NCBI GenBank assembly: GCA_020634035.1
Contig: JACKCM010000006.1
Location: 1 to 64,000 of the forward strand
DNA length: 64,000 bases
Source: Candidatus Obscuribacterales bacterium
GTDB lineage: Bacteria > Cyanobacteriota > Vampirovibrionia > Obscuribacterales > Obscuribacteraceae
Direction: 5' to 3'
Positions 32,123 through 39,995 of this stretch are shown here, piece by piece (the stretch's first letter is position 1; each line of letters opens with the position of its first letter). The notes beneath the pieces are model-generated. The model searched no databases and was not told the DNA's origin. It saw only the letters and a program-made list of their open reading frames with translations. The position numbers and the translations under genes were made by a program.

Positions 32123-34438
32123 ATGAGCCAAGGCGACAACTCCACGCATAAGAATGAAGAACTCAAAGAGAAACAGCCGGAGCTAAAAGTATCCGGTAGC
32201 GAAACCAATGTTGAGCCCAGAGAAGAGAGCCTTCCTGATCTGGGGACACGCTTCGAGCTCCTGGGCAAAATCGGCGAAGGCGGCATGGGCAGCGTCTATA
32301 AAGCCAGAGAGATAAAGACAGATCAAATCTTCGCCATAAAAGTACTGAAAGACGACCTGGCTAAAGATGCAGCCGCTCTAAAAAGATTCGAGCAAGAAGC
32401 AGAGGCGGCGCGCAATCTGGACCATGCCAATCTGGCTGCGGTCTATGAACTGGAAGAGCATGCCAACGGCACCACCTATCTTGTTATGGAACATGTAGAA
32501 GGCAGAAGTCTCGACGAGATTCTCAAAGAGAAAGAACGCCTTGACGGCAAAAAAGCTCTGGAGATATTTTCACTAGTCACCGAAGCCCTCGCCTATGCCC
32601 ATGAGAAAGGCGTTATCCATCGCGATGTGAAGCCGACCAATATAATCATCACCGACGAGACCAGTGTAAACCCCGGGGTAAAAGTGGTGGATTTCGGGAT
32701 CGCCAAGGTGATGCCGGCAGCCAATAGAGAGACCCATAACCTGACCAAAACAGGAGATGTCTTCGGCAGTCCGAATTATATGAGCCCGGAGCAATGTCTT
32801 GGTTTTATGCTCGATCAAAGATCCGACATCTATTCTCTGGGTGCCACCATATACGAAGCCCTGGCAGGCAAGACACCCTTTGAAGGGGACAATCCTATTC
32901 AAGTGGTGATGAAACAGGTAAATGAAGAGGCACCGCCCCTGCCATCGGATCTGAAAGCCGACAAGACTGTCGAGCGCCTGGAGAATGTCGTTTTAAGATG
33001 CCTTGAAAAAGATCCAGAGCTAAGATTTCAGAATGTCCAGGAAGTTTCAAAAGATTTAGCTCTCATTAGAGAAGAGAAATCTCCCCCCAGGTATGTAAAA
33101 CGGAGAAAAGAGAAGCCAAAATTCACAGGTTTTCAAACAGCAGCTTTCACGATGGGCGGGTTCATTCTGCTGGTGTTCACAATAATAGGTTTGACGACAA
33201 CAAATACCGTCCCTCCAGGACAGTGGTTTGTCTGGACCGTTTTCCTCTTTAGTGGGGCTGGCAGCTTCATCTTCTTTCACTTGACCCATGAAAGGCTCAA
33301 TACGATGGAAGGAACGACTATCAAACAAGGATCAGCTTGGCTTGGCCTGGTAACTCTATTTCTTGGTATGGCTTGTTTGCCTCTGGTGCCTCCTTCACTT
33401 CTAGCTATCCTTGGTCTTGAAAAGAACATTTCTTTCGATCTGGTCTCGGCCTTGATAGTTACAATCTCGTCAATCAGCTTTATATGCGCTCTGATAGCAG
33501 GCATGGGTTGGCTCATATTCAAAAGAAATTCTCGACTTGGTATACCGTATTTAGTGTCAAAATTTTTCATTCTGGCGATCATGCTTGTTTCATCTACTTA
33601 TTTTTTCCTTCCTGACCAAAGTAGTCGCGCTCTGGGAAGCTGGGGCAAAACAATAGAGAAAGGATTGCCAGATCTAGCAATTCTACTAATGGAGCAAGCA
33701 GTAAAAAATGAGAATGCGCTGGGTGATGAAAACAGCAACAAATATTCAGACAGCCTGGTGAGACTCTACCTCAACAAAAAAGAATTCAATAAGGCTGTTT
33801 TGCGACAGATAAGGCACAGAGATGTAGCTAATCCAGATAGTAAAATTGTACAAGAGCTGATTGATAGCAGTAAAAAAATAGGCGACACTCCTACCATTGA
33901 TAGTGAAATCCAATATAGGACAAGAGCCGCGGCCTATGCGAAGCTCGGCATGTATACTGAAAGCAAAGACGACCTAAAAACAGCAAGTAGCATTGACGGC
34001 AGTGAACCGAAGAACTATGCACTACTGGCTTTTGTGATGAAGCAAGGACTTCCGACAATAGTTCCCCGCAACGATGAAGAGAAAATCGATGGATGTATTG
34101 AAATAATGAGCTTTGCATTGTCAAAGGCTAAAAACAACCAAACCGACTACCTGATTTTGAGCAATATTCTTGCCAAAGATCTGCCTCGAACAAAGGCTCA
34201 TCCCCAAAAGGACAACGCAAATTTAATAGAGGCGCTGGAGAAAGTAAAAGAAAAACCCCAAGGGTTGAGAGAATTGTATACAGCAAAAATCTATGAATTG
34301 TTGGGCGACCGAAACAAAGCAGCCGAGCAACTTGCCATCGCAGAGAAAGCAGGATTCAATCCGGATATTCTGGGTCAGGAGATAGAGAAAAACACCGGCA
34401 TTGGCAGTCAATTTTTCAATCCGGGCTTTAATCTCTAG
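32123..34438 (+). CDS. serine/threonine kinase with five TM helices and TPR-like C-terminus
   Basis: 771 residues. The kinase domain (about 44-315) has the glycine loop IGEGGMGSVYK, Lys73, HRDVKPTN with Asp168, DFG at 190-192 and SPEQ, all intact. A basic juxtamembrane segment follows, then five predicted transmembrane helices at about 336-358, 368-387, 405-430, 440-465 and 478-496. The remaining 270 residues look like helical repeats (SDSLVRLYLNKKEFNKAVL, DRNKAAEQLAIAEKAG). From about 33,100 on, the DNA becomes AT-richer than in the kinase half. The C-terminus probably faces outside as a sensor or scaffold. Confidence 0.9.
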   Translation: MSQGDNSTHKNEELKEKQPELKVSGSETNVEPREESLPDLGTRFELLGKIGEGGMGSVYKAREIKTDQIFAIKVLKDDLAKDAAALKRFEQEAEAARNLDHANLAAVYELEEHANGTTYLVMEHVEGRSLDEILKEKERLDGKKALEIFSLVTEALAYAHEKGVIHRDVKPTNIIITDETSVNPGVKVVDFGIAKVMPAANRETHNLTKTGDVFGSPNYMSPEQCLGFMLDQRSDIYSLGATIYEALAGKTPFEGDNPIQVVMKQVNEEAPPLPSDLKADKTVERLENVVLRCLEKDPELRFQNVQEVSKDLALIREEKSPPRYVKRRKEKPKFTGFQTAAFTMGGFILLVFTIIGLTTTNTVPPGQWFVWTVFLFSGAGSFIFFHLTHERLNTMEGTTIKQGSAWLGLVTLFLGMACLPLVPPSLLAILGLEKNISFDLVSALIVTISSISFICALIAGMGWLIFKRNSRLGIPYLVSKFFILAIMLVSSTYFFLPDQSSRALGSWGKTIEKGLPDLAILLMEQAVKNENALGDENSNKYSDSLVRLYLNKKEFNKAVLRQIRHRDVANPDSKIVQELIDSSKKIGDTPTIDSEIQYRTRAAAYAKLGMYTESKDDLKTASSIDGSEPKNYALLAFVMKQGLPTIVPRNDEEKIDGCIEIMSFALSKAKNNQTDYLILSNILAKDLPRTKAHPQKDNANLIEALEKVKEKPQGLRELYTAKIYELLGDRNKAAEQLAIAEKAGFNPDILGQEIEKNTGIGSQFFNPGFNL

Positions 34439-34451
34439 TACTATTGCCTTA

Positions 34452-34988
34452 ATGAATCAAAAGGACCTGCTCATACTCGACCTCGACGAATGCCTAATTC
34501 ATGCGGCAGAAAAAGAGCTTGATACCACCTGTGATTTCGTCATGGATCAGTTTTTCGTCTACAAACGACCTCATCTAGATGAGTTTCTCGAGCAGATGCA
34601 ATCAGCCTATGCCATAGCTGTCTGGTCCTCCGGGACAGAACTCTATGTCATGGAACTGCTCGCCCATATCGCGCCCAATATAAAATTCGAATTTGTCTTT
34701 GATCGAAACCGTTGCACCCGGCGTTTCGACCCGGAAAGGAAAGATCACTTCTTTCTCAAAGATCTGAAGAAGGTAAAAGAGAGCGGTTTCGATTTAGACA
34801 GAGTGTTGATTTTAGAAGACGAACCCAGAAAAGTAAGTCGCCACTTTGGCAACCTCGTCTATGTCAGACCTTTTTACGGCGAACGCTCTGACGAGGAGCT
34901 TCCGCCGCTGGCTCGATATCTGCTGTCCATAAAAGATGAAAGCAATCTGCGTTCTATAGACAAACGCCTGTGGCGAAAGGGTGTCTAG
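34452..34988 (+). CDS. FCP1/NIF-like HAD phosphatase
   Basis: 178 residues from the ATG at 34452, 13 bases after the kinase stop. The N-terminal ILDLDECLIHA has the HAD nucleophile pair Asp10 and Asp12, where the FCP1/SCP family has DLDETLVH. A YKRPHLDEFLEQM block, the Ser/Thr motif VWSSGTELY and the ILEDEPRKVSRHFGN acid motif give the expected NIF (NLI-interacting factor) layout. In eukaryotes this family dephosphorylates Ser/Thr. Placed right after a Ser/Thr kinase, it is likely its opponent. Thr after the second Asp is Cys here, so substrate or rate may differ. Confidence 0.82.
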   Translation: MNQKDLLILDLDECLIHAAEKELDTTCDFVMDQFFVYKRPHLDEFLEQMQSAYAIAVWSSGTELYVMELLAHIAPNIKFEFVFDRNRCTRRFDPERKDHFFLKDLKKVKESGFDLDRVLILEDEPRKVSRHFGNLVYVRPFYGERSDEELPPLARYLLSIKDESNLRSIDKRLWRKGV

Positions 34989-35075
34989 CCCGATTCGAAA
35001 CCTTTAAATATTGCAAGGTGTCCCGGCACAGAACATCTTGTAAAATCAAAACCAGCAGCAAAGCTGGGAGAAGTC

Positions 35076-35450
35076 ATGCACCGCAACGTATATGGAAAAG
35101 CCTTGAAGCCCTGTTGTGATCGTCCGATCACAGGCTTTATGAGAACCGGTTACTGCGAGGTGCCCGAACAGGACCTGGGTAACCACTCGGTATGTGTCGA
35201 GGTGACCGAAGAGTTTCTCGAGTACACCCGCGACCAGGGCAACGACCTCTCCACCCCTCAACCGGAATACGGCTTCAAAGGACTCAAACCCGGCGACCGC
35301 TGGTGTGTTTGCGCCGCGCGCTGGCAAGAAGCCATGGACGCCGGCTACGCACCGCCGGTAATTCTCGAATCTACCCATGAAGCGGCGCTGGACGTAATAG
35401 AATTCGCCGACTTAGAAAAGCACGAACTGCGCCGGGTAGAACAAGAGTAA
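35076..35450 (+). CDS. DUF2237 family protein, 124 aa
   Basis: The N-terminal NVYGKALKPCCDRPITGFMRTGYC and the C-terminal GDRWCVCAARWQEAMDAGYAPPVIL are the diagnostic blocks of DUF2237. Four Cys and one His could bind metal, but the family has no established function. It is a soluble protein of normal family length. It follows the FCP1-like gene by 87 bases and is probably independent. Confidence 0.9.
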   Translation: MHRNVYGKALKPCCDRPITGFMRTGYCEVPEQDLGNHSVCVEVTEEFLEYTRDQGNDLSTPQPEYGFKGLKPGDRWCVCAARWQEAMDAGYAPPVILESTHEAALDVIEFADLEKHELRRVEQE

Positions 35451-35462
35451 ATCAGTTTAAAA

Positions 35463-36659
35463 TCAGCGGCTGGCAGCCTGGGCGCGCCAGACCTCTTTCA
35501 CTTTGTCTTCGATGGCGGCGATTCTGTCGGCGGCGTTTATTCTGCCGTCGCTCACAGTTTTGAGGCGCTCGATACGCTGGGACTCATTGCCGGTCAGGGC
35601 GAGCCTGCGCAACATAGATCGGGCCCCGCCTTCGCCCAGTTGATTGACCATGTCGGCGACCACGGCACGACCTCGCAAAGAGGTAAAACGATAGTCCCGG
35701 GCAAGTTCGCAAGAGTCCTCTATATGACCGTTTCGAAGATCGACCTGGACTCTCTGAAATTCGCTGTCAGCCAGCGCGGTCTGCATCGCCCTGGTCAAAC
35801 CTGGCTTGCTGGAGAAATCTACTGACCGCAACCAAGATTCGTCCAGCATATTGGCGGACGAGCCCCCAAAAATGCGGTCGAATTTGGCGGGATTTTTATC
35901 GTGCCAGGCATCAACCAGCTCTGGCAGCTTGCCCCGCTCCTGATTCCATTGCATCAAACCGACGCTTATACCAGAGCCGTTATCGTCGGGGTTGAATGCC
36001 GTATAGCTCATATGACCGGCTTCATTGTGGGTGACCCAACCGGCTATCATATTAACCTCTTCCCAGGACTGTGAGCAGGCAGGGCCAACGGCTCTGCCTG
36101 TCTCTATGGCTTTTTGAGTGCCGCCAGATTTGGCGGCTTTGGCGATTCTGGTGGTTTCAGCAGGCTTGGCCGACGTCGGCAGGACCGCCTTCTCTGCCTG
36201 TTTCTTATCTGCTGCCTGCTTTATCGCCCCGGGAAGCTTGACCTCGACAAATTGCCCATCGGCAAGAACCGTGTCCAGGCTGAGACCGTTTCGGCGCGCC
36301 GTTTCCTGTGCCAGGGCTTTGACCTCCTGGGCACTGGGGTCGGTCTTGCCTGTCAAACGAAAAGCTTCTCTGGCCACAGCCCACAGACCGCCGCCCTGGG
36401 GCGCCTTGAGCGCCACCACCGGTCCGGCTGCGTTGCCAGAGTCGCCCTGCTTCAGATATTCCTGCCTGAGACCGTCACCGACGTTGGCGACGCTGACTGC
36501 ATCGGATGCAGCCCCTCTATCTAGCCTTTGGTTGAAGCTGCCTGCTTCTGCCACGTCCTCTGCCCTGCCTGAAATATCTGTCCTTCCAATCTGTATCCAG
36601 ATTAGCCCGACAGCGCCCCGGAGCATATGGGGGAACCACGCAATATCCAAAGAAATCAC
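35463..36659 (-). CDS. putative cell-wall hydrolase with LysM-like and lysozyme-like regions
   Basis: 398 residues starting with GTG at 36659, directly after a small gene. The Arg/Ala-rich N-terminus is unusual. A LysM-like stretch (LWAVAREAFRLTGKTDPSAQE...NGLSLDTVLADGQFVEVK) spans about 88-145. After a linker, residues 199-330 resemble muralytic enzymes: WVTHNEAGHMSYTAFNPDDN then GSGISVGLMQWNQ, where Glu213 and a later Asp/Glu would be catalytic. No confident signal peptide is visible, so export is uncertain. The assignment is by resemblance only. Confidence 0.45.
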   Translation of the reverse strand: MISLDIAWFPHMLRGAVGLIWIQIGRTDISGRAEDVAEAGSFNQRLDRGAASDAVSVANVGDGLRQEYLKQGDSGNAAGPVVALKAPQGGGLWAVAREAFRLTGKTDPSAQEVKALAQETARRNGLSLDTVLADGQFVEVKLPGAIKQAADKKQAEKAVLPTSAKPAETTRIAKAAKSGGTQKAIETGRAVGPACSQSWEEVNMIAGWVTHNEAGHMSYTAFNPDDNGSGISVGLMQWNQERGKLPELVDAWHDKNPAKFDRIFGGSSANMLDESWLRSVDFSSKPGLTRAMQTALADSEFQRVQVDLRNGHIEDSCELARDYRFTSLRGRAVVADMVNQLGEGGARSMLRRLALTGNESQRIERLKTVSDGRINAADRIAAIEDKVKEVWRAQAASR

Positions 36660-36671
36660 CCATGAAAAAAT

Positions 36672-36947
36672 TCAGGCGACTATGGAAGAGGCGTTATCTT
36701 CATCGAGCATCAGAGAAAGCGCCAGGGCAAACTCTTTGCGCGCCTCCTGGCGGATTTTTGGATCGGGCAGAGACTCTATCACCTGGGCGGCAAATTCATG
36801 GGCACGCCGACTGCCGCGCTCTGTGTATTCTTTGTAAACCCGGGCAGCTTTGCGCCCGGCTTCCACCCCCATCCAGAAATTAATCGAATCTCTCTGGCGG
36901 GACTGCCAGTTGGTCAGCTTATTAAGAGGAGAAGGGGTGTGCATCAT
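36672..36947 (-). CDS. hypothetical protein, 91 aa
   Basis: A soluble Arg/Ala/Glu-rich, probably all-helical protein (GRKAARVYKEYTERGSRRAHEFAAQV). The start has two Met codons; the upstream GAGGAG makes either possible. It lies 12 bases before the GTG of the putative hydrolase and is probably translated from the same mRNA, perhaps as a partner or immunity-like protein. No family recognised. Confidence 0.5.
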   Translation of the reverse strand: MMHTPSPLNKLTNWQSRQRDSINFWMGVEAGRKAARVYKEYTERGSRRAHEFAAQVIESLPDPKIRQEARKEFALALSLMLDEDNASSIVA

Positions 36948-37028
36948 AAAGAACCTACTGGAAACATCCGGAAATTAGCGCCGCCATTCACACATCGGTT
37001 TTATTTTGCTTCTAACAGCCCCGGCAAA

Positions 37029-37058
37029 CCAGGGGATTTTCCCTGGATCGCGCCAGGG
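37029..37058 (+). repeat. three alternating inverted segments in a gene-free region
   Basis: CCAGGG (37029), CCCTGG (37041) and CCAGGG (37053), each 12 bases apart, allow two mutually exclusive 6-bp hairpins that share the middle arm. This is in the 340-base stretch 36948-37289, which has no long gene. The same stretch holds a 16-codon ORF (ATG 37210 to TAA 37260) just before the spermidine-synthase-like gene. Confidence 0.35.
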
Positions 37059-37289
37059 TGATATCCCAGACGCAAATTTCACAGCTGACCGGATCTAACT
37101 CGCTCTATGTCAAAACGAGAGTCAATTATCTGCCGGTTATAGAGAAGCTCGGTTTTTCGGGTTCGCCCGACGGGTATGGGAGATACAGGTGTTTGCTTAC
37201 TTTAAATACATGAATTTCAAAGGAAAAGGGCTCTGGATAAAGTACTGGAAAACGGCCTAAGCGCGAAGAAACTCTTCTGGCTGAGCTTT

Positions 37290-39422
37290 GTGCTTCTTTT
37301 TGCAGAGATCCTCTGTATTCGCTGGCTCAGTTGCGAACTCATAGTCGTGCGAATCTTCCCCAACCTTGTGGTGATGGTCGCCCTGGTCTCGACCTCCACC
37401 GGTCTTATCGCCCAGTCCATCAAAAAAGACGGGGCTGAGAAGAAAGCGCCTTCATTTTTAGATTCCACGGCGCTATCGATGATCGCTGCCGCCTTGCTAA
37501 CCGCCGGCTGCCTTTTCGCTGTCCCACTCAATCTTTCCGCTCTGACAATAAAAATAGAAGCGGCAAATACTCTCAATGTCATCCTTGCCCTGGTCATTCT
37601 CTTTTCACTAATAGGATGTCTCTTCACTATCTTTCGCCGCATCGGCATAAGCCTCGGTGCAGAGTTCGAGAAGCACGAGCCTCTGGTGGCATATTCCATC
37701 AATCTGCTCGGCAGTATCGCCGGAACTGCGGCGATTGCGCTGGTCTCGTGGTTCAGTTTCGACTGCTATGTCTGGCTGCTTGTCCTGACCGCTTCGATAC
37801 TACTGGTGGTTGATAAGAAGGCGACCAAAGGCGGTGTCATCGCCCTGGGTCTGGCTGCTGCTGCCACCAGTGTCTTCGTCTATTCCGATAGCTGCTGGTC
37901 GCCCTACAGCAAATTGACAGTGGTGCCTGTGGCCGAAGAAGCGCTTGGTGCGGGCAGTTATGTGCTCAATTCGAATAACGAGTACTTTCATACCGGGCTC
38001 AAAATTCTGCCGAAAGAGGAAGAAGCAGAGTTTCTCAAGAAGAAGCCCAATAACGTCCACACAGAAACAGTTCAATATTACTATCGTCGCACCAGAACGC
38101 CATTTTTGTTTGCACCGCAGCATGACGATGTCCTCATTTTAGGCGCCGGCTCGGGCAATGACGCAGCCTGTGCGCTCTCTTATGGTGCCAAATCCGTCGA
38201 TGCCGTCGAGATAGATCCGGTGATTGCCACCTACGGTAAAACAATACATCCCAATAAACCCTGGCTCGACCCGAGGGTCAAAGCCCATGCCGAAGATGCC
38301 CGGTCTTTTCTGCGCTACACCAAGAAAAAATTTGATCTGATTCTGTTCGCCGACTTAGATCCCGGCGCTACTATAAAGCGTTCTTCTTTCTTGCGCATCG
38401 ATAACTTCGTCTATACAGAAGAGTCCATGAAAGCGGCGCTCAATGCCCTCAAACCCGATGGTGTGGTGGTGCTCTCCTATGCCACCGGACCAGATAATTT
38501 TATAACCGAGAGAATCTATAACACGATCATAAAAGCCTGGGGGCAAAAGCCTTTCGCCTATGTCGACAGGAACTGGGATAGTGTCATCTTTGTCTTCGGA
38601 CCGGGAGCTAAAGAGCCTCCTGAAGAGGTCGTCGCCCATGCCAGCCGGGGGCTGGAAAAGTGGCCCGAAGCCGGTAAAGAGATAAAAACCAGCCCTGCCA
38701 CCGACGACTGGCCGTTTCTATTTACCGAGTTCAATGTCAATGGCATGATCCTCTACTTCTCGGTGCTTCTGGTGGCGGTGGTGATACCAACTATACTAGC
38801 CATCACCAAAACCCCGAGCGCCAAATCAAAAGAAAGCGAGACCGCCCAGATAGAGACTATCAGCCCGGGAGAATGGGGCAATATGTTCTTTCTCGGTCAG
38901 GCATTCATGTTGGTGGAGACCAAGTCCATCACCCAGCTCTCATTGCTCTTCGGTGCCACCTGGCTGGTGTCATCGATTGTAATCATGACGATTCTATTGC
39001 TTGCCTGGACAGCCAATCTGTTCGTGCTCAAATACAAAAAGATACCGCTACCCTTTCTCTATCTCGGCTTATTGATATTCTGCTCTATAGACTATCTGTG
39101 GAGAGTGCCGGAGCACACCACTATGAGCCCGGTCATGGTGGGTGTAATCGCATCGCTTATCGCCTGTGGACCGATACTATTCGGCAGCATGACCTTCTCG
39201 CGCTGTTTCAGAGATACGAAGATGCCTCTGCAACTGCTCTCTGCCAATCTTCTTGGTGTCGCCTTCGGTGGTCTCACCGAGAATCTATCTCTCTGGTTCG
39301 GTCTCAAGGGGCTTCCTATAATCGCCTTTGCTCTATATGCACTGTCGGGCATCTGTCTATATATTCACCATCGTCGCAGCCAGAGCGCTGAAAAAGATTC
39401 GGAGTCCTTAAGCACACCTTAA
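37290..39422 (+). CDS. membrane protein with central spermidine-synthase-like domain
   Basis: 710 residues from GTG 37290, but this start cuts into the first transmembrane helix (KKLFWLSF precedes it in frame). The frame is open back to 37206 without an ATG or GTG. A single-base shift near 37230 would join it to the ATG at 37210. About five or six transmembrane helices come first. A Rossmann methyltransferase/spermidine-synthase domain follows at about 280-400 (VLILGAGSGNDAACALSYGA, VDAVEIDPVIATYGK, DPRVKAHAEDARSFLRYTK), then at least seven more helices. Membrane SpeE-like proteins of this type are widespread with unknown substrates. Confidence 0.8.
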   Translation: MLLFAEILCIRWLSCELIVVRIFPNLVVMVALVSTSTGLIAQSIKKDGAEKKAPSFLDSTALSMIAAALLTAGCLFAVPLNLSALTIKIEAANTLNVILALVILFSLIGCLFTIFRRIGISLGAEFEKHEPLVAYSINLLGSIAGTAAIALVSWFSFDCYVWLLVLTASILLVVDKKATKGGVIALGLAAAATSVFVYSDSCWSPYSKLTVVPVAEEALGAGSYVLNSNNEYFHTGLKILPKEEEAEFLKKKPNNVHTETVQYYYRRTRTPFLFAPQHDDVLILGAGSGNDAACALSYGAKSVDAVEIDPVIATYGKTIHPNKPWLDPRVKAHAEDARSFLRYTKKKFDLILFADLDPGATIKRSSFLRIDNFVYTEESMKAALNALKPDGVVVLSYATGPDNFITERIYNTIIKAWGQKPFAYVDRNWDSVIFVFGPGAKEPPEEVVAHASRGLEKWPEAGKEIKTSPATDDWPFLFTEFNVNGMILYFSVLLVAVVIPTILAITKTPSAKSKESETAQIETISPGEWGNMFFLGQAFMLVETKSITQLSLLFGATWLVSSIVIMTILLLAWTANLFVLKYKKIPLPFLYLGLLIFCSIDYLWRVPEHTTMSPVMVGVIASLIACGPILFGSMTFSRCFRDTKMPLQLLSANLLGVAFGGLTENLSLWFGLKGLPIIAFALYALSGICLYIHHRRSQSAEKDSESLSTP

Positions 39423-39444
39423 CCGGCAGGCAGAAATAATGATG

Positions 39445-39458
39445 ATGCAACGTTGCAT
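39445..39458 (+). promoter_or_regulatory. 14-bp perfect palindrome upstream of a 51-aa gene
   Basis: ATGCAACGTTGCAT reads identically on both strands. TTAGTA/TACTAA (39478-39494) forms a second inverted repeat 20 bases later, and the gene begins at 39512. Two operators in 70 bases suggest regulation of the small membrane protein, or a divergent regulator not in this window. Confidence 0.35.
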
Positions 39459-39511
39459 TGAAAGATAGATTGATGAGTTAGTAAAACCTACTAATAGAAG
39501 GATCTTAAACA

Positions 39512-39667
39512 ATGGACCTTGCCGACCTTATGGATGTGTTCCTTATTTCATTCGCCATGCTAAACCTTGTATTCACCCTCCTGATCTTAAGACAAAAAGA
39601 AGCCTACTATCCCGACGACATGCTCGTCGATGAACAGATAGAGAGCACCGTGGGCTCGCTTCTCTAA
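39512..39667 (+). CDS. small single-TM protein, 51 aa
   Basis: 51 codons from ATG 39512 to TAA 39667, with AGAAGGA 8-9 bases upstream. The hydrophobic segment FLISFAMLNLVFTLLIL follows a short acidic start (MDLADLMDV). A charged tail contains Tyr-Tyr-Pro-Asp-Asp and ends in GSLL. It is probably inserted in the inner membrane. No family recognised. Confidence 0.55.
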   Translation: MDLADLMDVFLISFAMLNLVFTLLILRQKEAYYPDDMLVDEQIESTVGSLL

Positions 39668-39995
39668 ATAAACAGATTAATTCTGACATTATGAGCCAGG
39701 ACGCTTGTTCTCCTGTATAAGTTCAGCGTCTTGATAATCAGCTTTCCCCGGAACCTTCGACCACAATTGCCGCGCCATGGCAATCTCCAACAACGCGAAA
39801 GTTCAACCGATATCGGTTGAACTTTCGTTTTAGAAAAGCCAGATTAATTCTGGCTGGAAGACTTTAAATCGTAGAAAAATCCGCAAAGAGCAAGAAAAGC
39901 AGTTCGAACAAAATGACAGACTACTGACAACAAGGGCAAAAGGGAAGACATCTTGCTAAACTAATTGTCCCCAGTTAAACAGAGGTGGTCTCAAG
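39668..39995 (+). promoter_or_regulatory. gene-free region with a 32-bp perfect palindrome and a second hairpin
   Basis: The region between the 51-aa gene and the M13 peptidase has no gene. A perfect 16-bp inverted repeat at 39796-39827 (arms CGAAAGTTCAACCGAT and its complement) is followed by TTTTAG. It is either a strong terminator with a tiny loop or an operator. A 7-bp hairpin (AGCCAGA/TCTGGCT, 39837-39855) follows. A possible -10 (TAAACT 39956-39961) and the SD AGAGGTGG at 39981-39988 serve the downstream gene. Confidence 0.5.
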
